From the NCBI RefSeq assembly GCF_033115175.1, contig NC_084836.1:63355097-63419096 (forward strand): a DNA stretch of 64,000 nucleotides. The letters run 5' to 3'. Below the pieces are notes generated by a model, which saw only the letters and a program-made list of their open reading frames with translations, had not been told where the DNA came from and searched no databases. The stretch comes from Lepus europaeus (taxonomy: Eukaryota > Chordata > Mammalia > Lagomorpha > Leporidae). Both the position numbers and the translations under genes were made by a program. Below, piece after piece: positions 56,495-64,000 of this stretch. Numbering within the stretch: position 1 is the first letter of the stretch; each line of letters begins with the position of its first letter.

Positions 56495-56740
56495 ATGGCC
56501 CCCAATTTTTTGCACCCATATCCATCAGGAGGTAGAACTTAACCATGCCCTGAATCTGGGTTAGCCTGGTGACTTGCTTTGACATATAGATGATATAGAT
56601 ATAAATTATATATATATATATATACATATATATACAGAGAGAGAGAGATGAGAGATATAGAGATAGAGATAGATGAGAAATACCGCCATGAGAAGAACAC
56701 GCAAAGCCTTGAAGGGCCTGGCCTGAGGTAGCTATATTCC
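56495..56740 (+). repeat. MLT1-type LTR relic with TA/GATA microsatellite
   Basis: CTGGGTTAGCCTGGTGACTT and ACCGCCATGAGAAGAACACG resemble MaLR/MLT1 LTRs. TA- and GATA-rich runs lie at 56600-56675. Confidence 0.5.
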
Positions 56741-57299
56741 GAAGTCCAGGTTAGCCACTCTGAGGAAGGAAGCCAGAAGCTCAGCCAATAAGCCTGCATC
56801 GTCCTCACGCCACGTGAGTGAAGGCAGCTCAGACCGCCTAACCCCAGCGGAGCTGCTCGCGGACTGGCACAGGGGCCAGGGAGTTGAGATGCCAAGGTCT
56901 GGGGGCAGAGGGATGGGACTTGGGGGGCGGGGAGGAATTTCCCGCGCCGCCCCGCGCCCCGGCGATCTCCGCCGCGCCCACCAGAAGGCGCCCGGGCGCT
57001 CGCATTCCCAGCGCAGCGCCGGGAGCCGAGCCGCGCGGCGCTGCGGTACCGAGAGCGGGGCGGCGGCCTGAGCCCTCTCGCCCCGCCAGTGGGACTGTGT
57101 GCCAGGGATCACCGGCTTTGTTCTGCGGCCGGGGTGCGGCTGTTTCTCGACTCGGCTACCCCGGGCAGGAAACGTCCAGCCCCCACTCCCCACCGGGGGG
57201 CCGAGGTCTACAAAGCCCCGCGAGTGCGAAGGCGGGAGGCGTCGGCGCGCTCCGGAGGCAGGAGGAGCCCCCGCACTATCAGGCTCACGGTCACCTCCC

Positions 57300-57400
57300 C
57301 CATCAGGCCGCCCCCAGCCCCATGAGGCCCCCCAGGCCGGGGCTGAGAGCCCGGCGCAGCCCGGACCGAAATCTCGCCGCGGCCTTGGAGCGATAGACAG
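57300..57400 (+). other. B4GALNT1: Candidate noncoding exon 1 of B4GALNT1 (3' end)
   Basis: The sequence CGATAGACAG followed by GTCAGTAG at 57401 is a good donor site in the CpG island, before the acceptor at 57967. The transcription start is unknown and the assignment is inference. Confidence 0.35.
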
Positions 57401-57806
57401 GTCAGTAGCCGGGCGGGATGAGGGGCGGAGGCGGAGGCGGGAGCGGGAGCGGGTCCTCCCGGTGCCCGGCGCTGCTTCCGAGGCCACCCGCGGGGTCACC
57501 TCGGCCGGGGGCACCCCCTGGCGCGGGTGTGATTTTTCCTGACAGGCAAGGTGTGGAGCCGCCCTCTGCAGCCCACCCGGCCCAGGTGATGCTCGGACAG
57601 GGGAGGGGGCGCTGCCGGCCAGGGCGGGCGCGGGCTTGGGGACATCCGTGGCTCTCCTACAGCGGTGTTTCTCTGCCTAAGCACGATCGCGTCTCTCGCG
57701 TCAAGATGCCCGGCCTCCGCTGTGAGAGGAAACCGAGATGCAGGAGCTGAAGAGAAGAAAGGAGGCCGGGAGACCCCGGGGGCCGGGGAGACGCGGGGAG
57801 GGGTAG

Positions 57807-64000
<6,194 letters not shown>

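Noticed and set aside
56732-57514. 260-codon minus-strand frame rich in Arg, Pro and Ala
   Set aside because: High G+C explains its length. It has no recognisable domain and no supporting splice context.

Overview
The window is mammalian nuclear DNA, most likely from a lagomorph and probably European rabbit. The main reason is the very high copy number of lagomorph C-type SINEs. These have a tRNA-like head, a CT-rich stretch and a tail ending in AAATAAATAAATCTT-A(n). Two protein-coding genes are recognised from their exon translations and consensus splice sites: OS9 on the minus strand (exons 1-14; the last exon lies off the left edge) and B4GALNT1 on the plus strand (all ten coding exons). 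They are divergently transcribed. The same gene pair is neighbouring and divergent on human chromosome 12q, which supports the identification.

Layout. 1-685: a GT-rich minisatellite in OS9 intron 14. 726-4333: OS9 exons 14-6, compact. 4334-15606: OS9 intron 5, swollen by SINEs and old L1 pieces, with a 41+41 nt imperfect hairpin at 11283-11371. 15607-17704: OS9 exons 5-1, free of lagomorph SINEs. 17705-17960: a CCAAT-rich OS9 promoter with an ER-stress-element-like site. 18000-56800: a gene-poor intergenic block of about 39 kb. It holds dozens of SINEs, L1 and L2 debris, a PITPNB processed pseudogene (22685-24660), a decayed endogenous retrovirus with pol traces (about 36.1-42.6 kb) and a solo LTR (53070-53445). 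56880-58200: the B4GALNT1 CpG island. 57968-63064: B4GALNT1 coding exons. 63065-64000: 3' UTR and flank, with a minus-strand AATAAA that suggests a convergent neighbour.

Function. OS9 is an ER-luminal lectin that delivers misfolded glycoproteins to the HRD1-SEL1L ubiquitin ligase (ERAD). B4GALNT1 is the Golgi GM2/GD2 synthase of ganglioside synthesis. Nothing in the sequence links the two functionally beyond neighbourhood.

Most notable observations: a single extra C in the last B4GALNT1 exon that shifts the frame over the final 29 codons; loss of the conserved N79 glycosylation sequon in B4GALNT1; the intronic hairpin in OS9; the pseudogene hit twice by SINEs at one target site; and several self-complementary or fused SINE arrangements. 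I found no convincing evidence of a wholly new biological system. Family assignments come from reading translations and recalled family sequences; no database search was run. SINE boundaries are good to about 10 bases.
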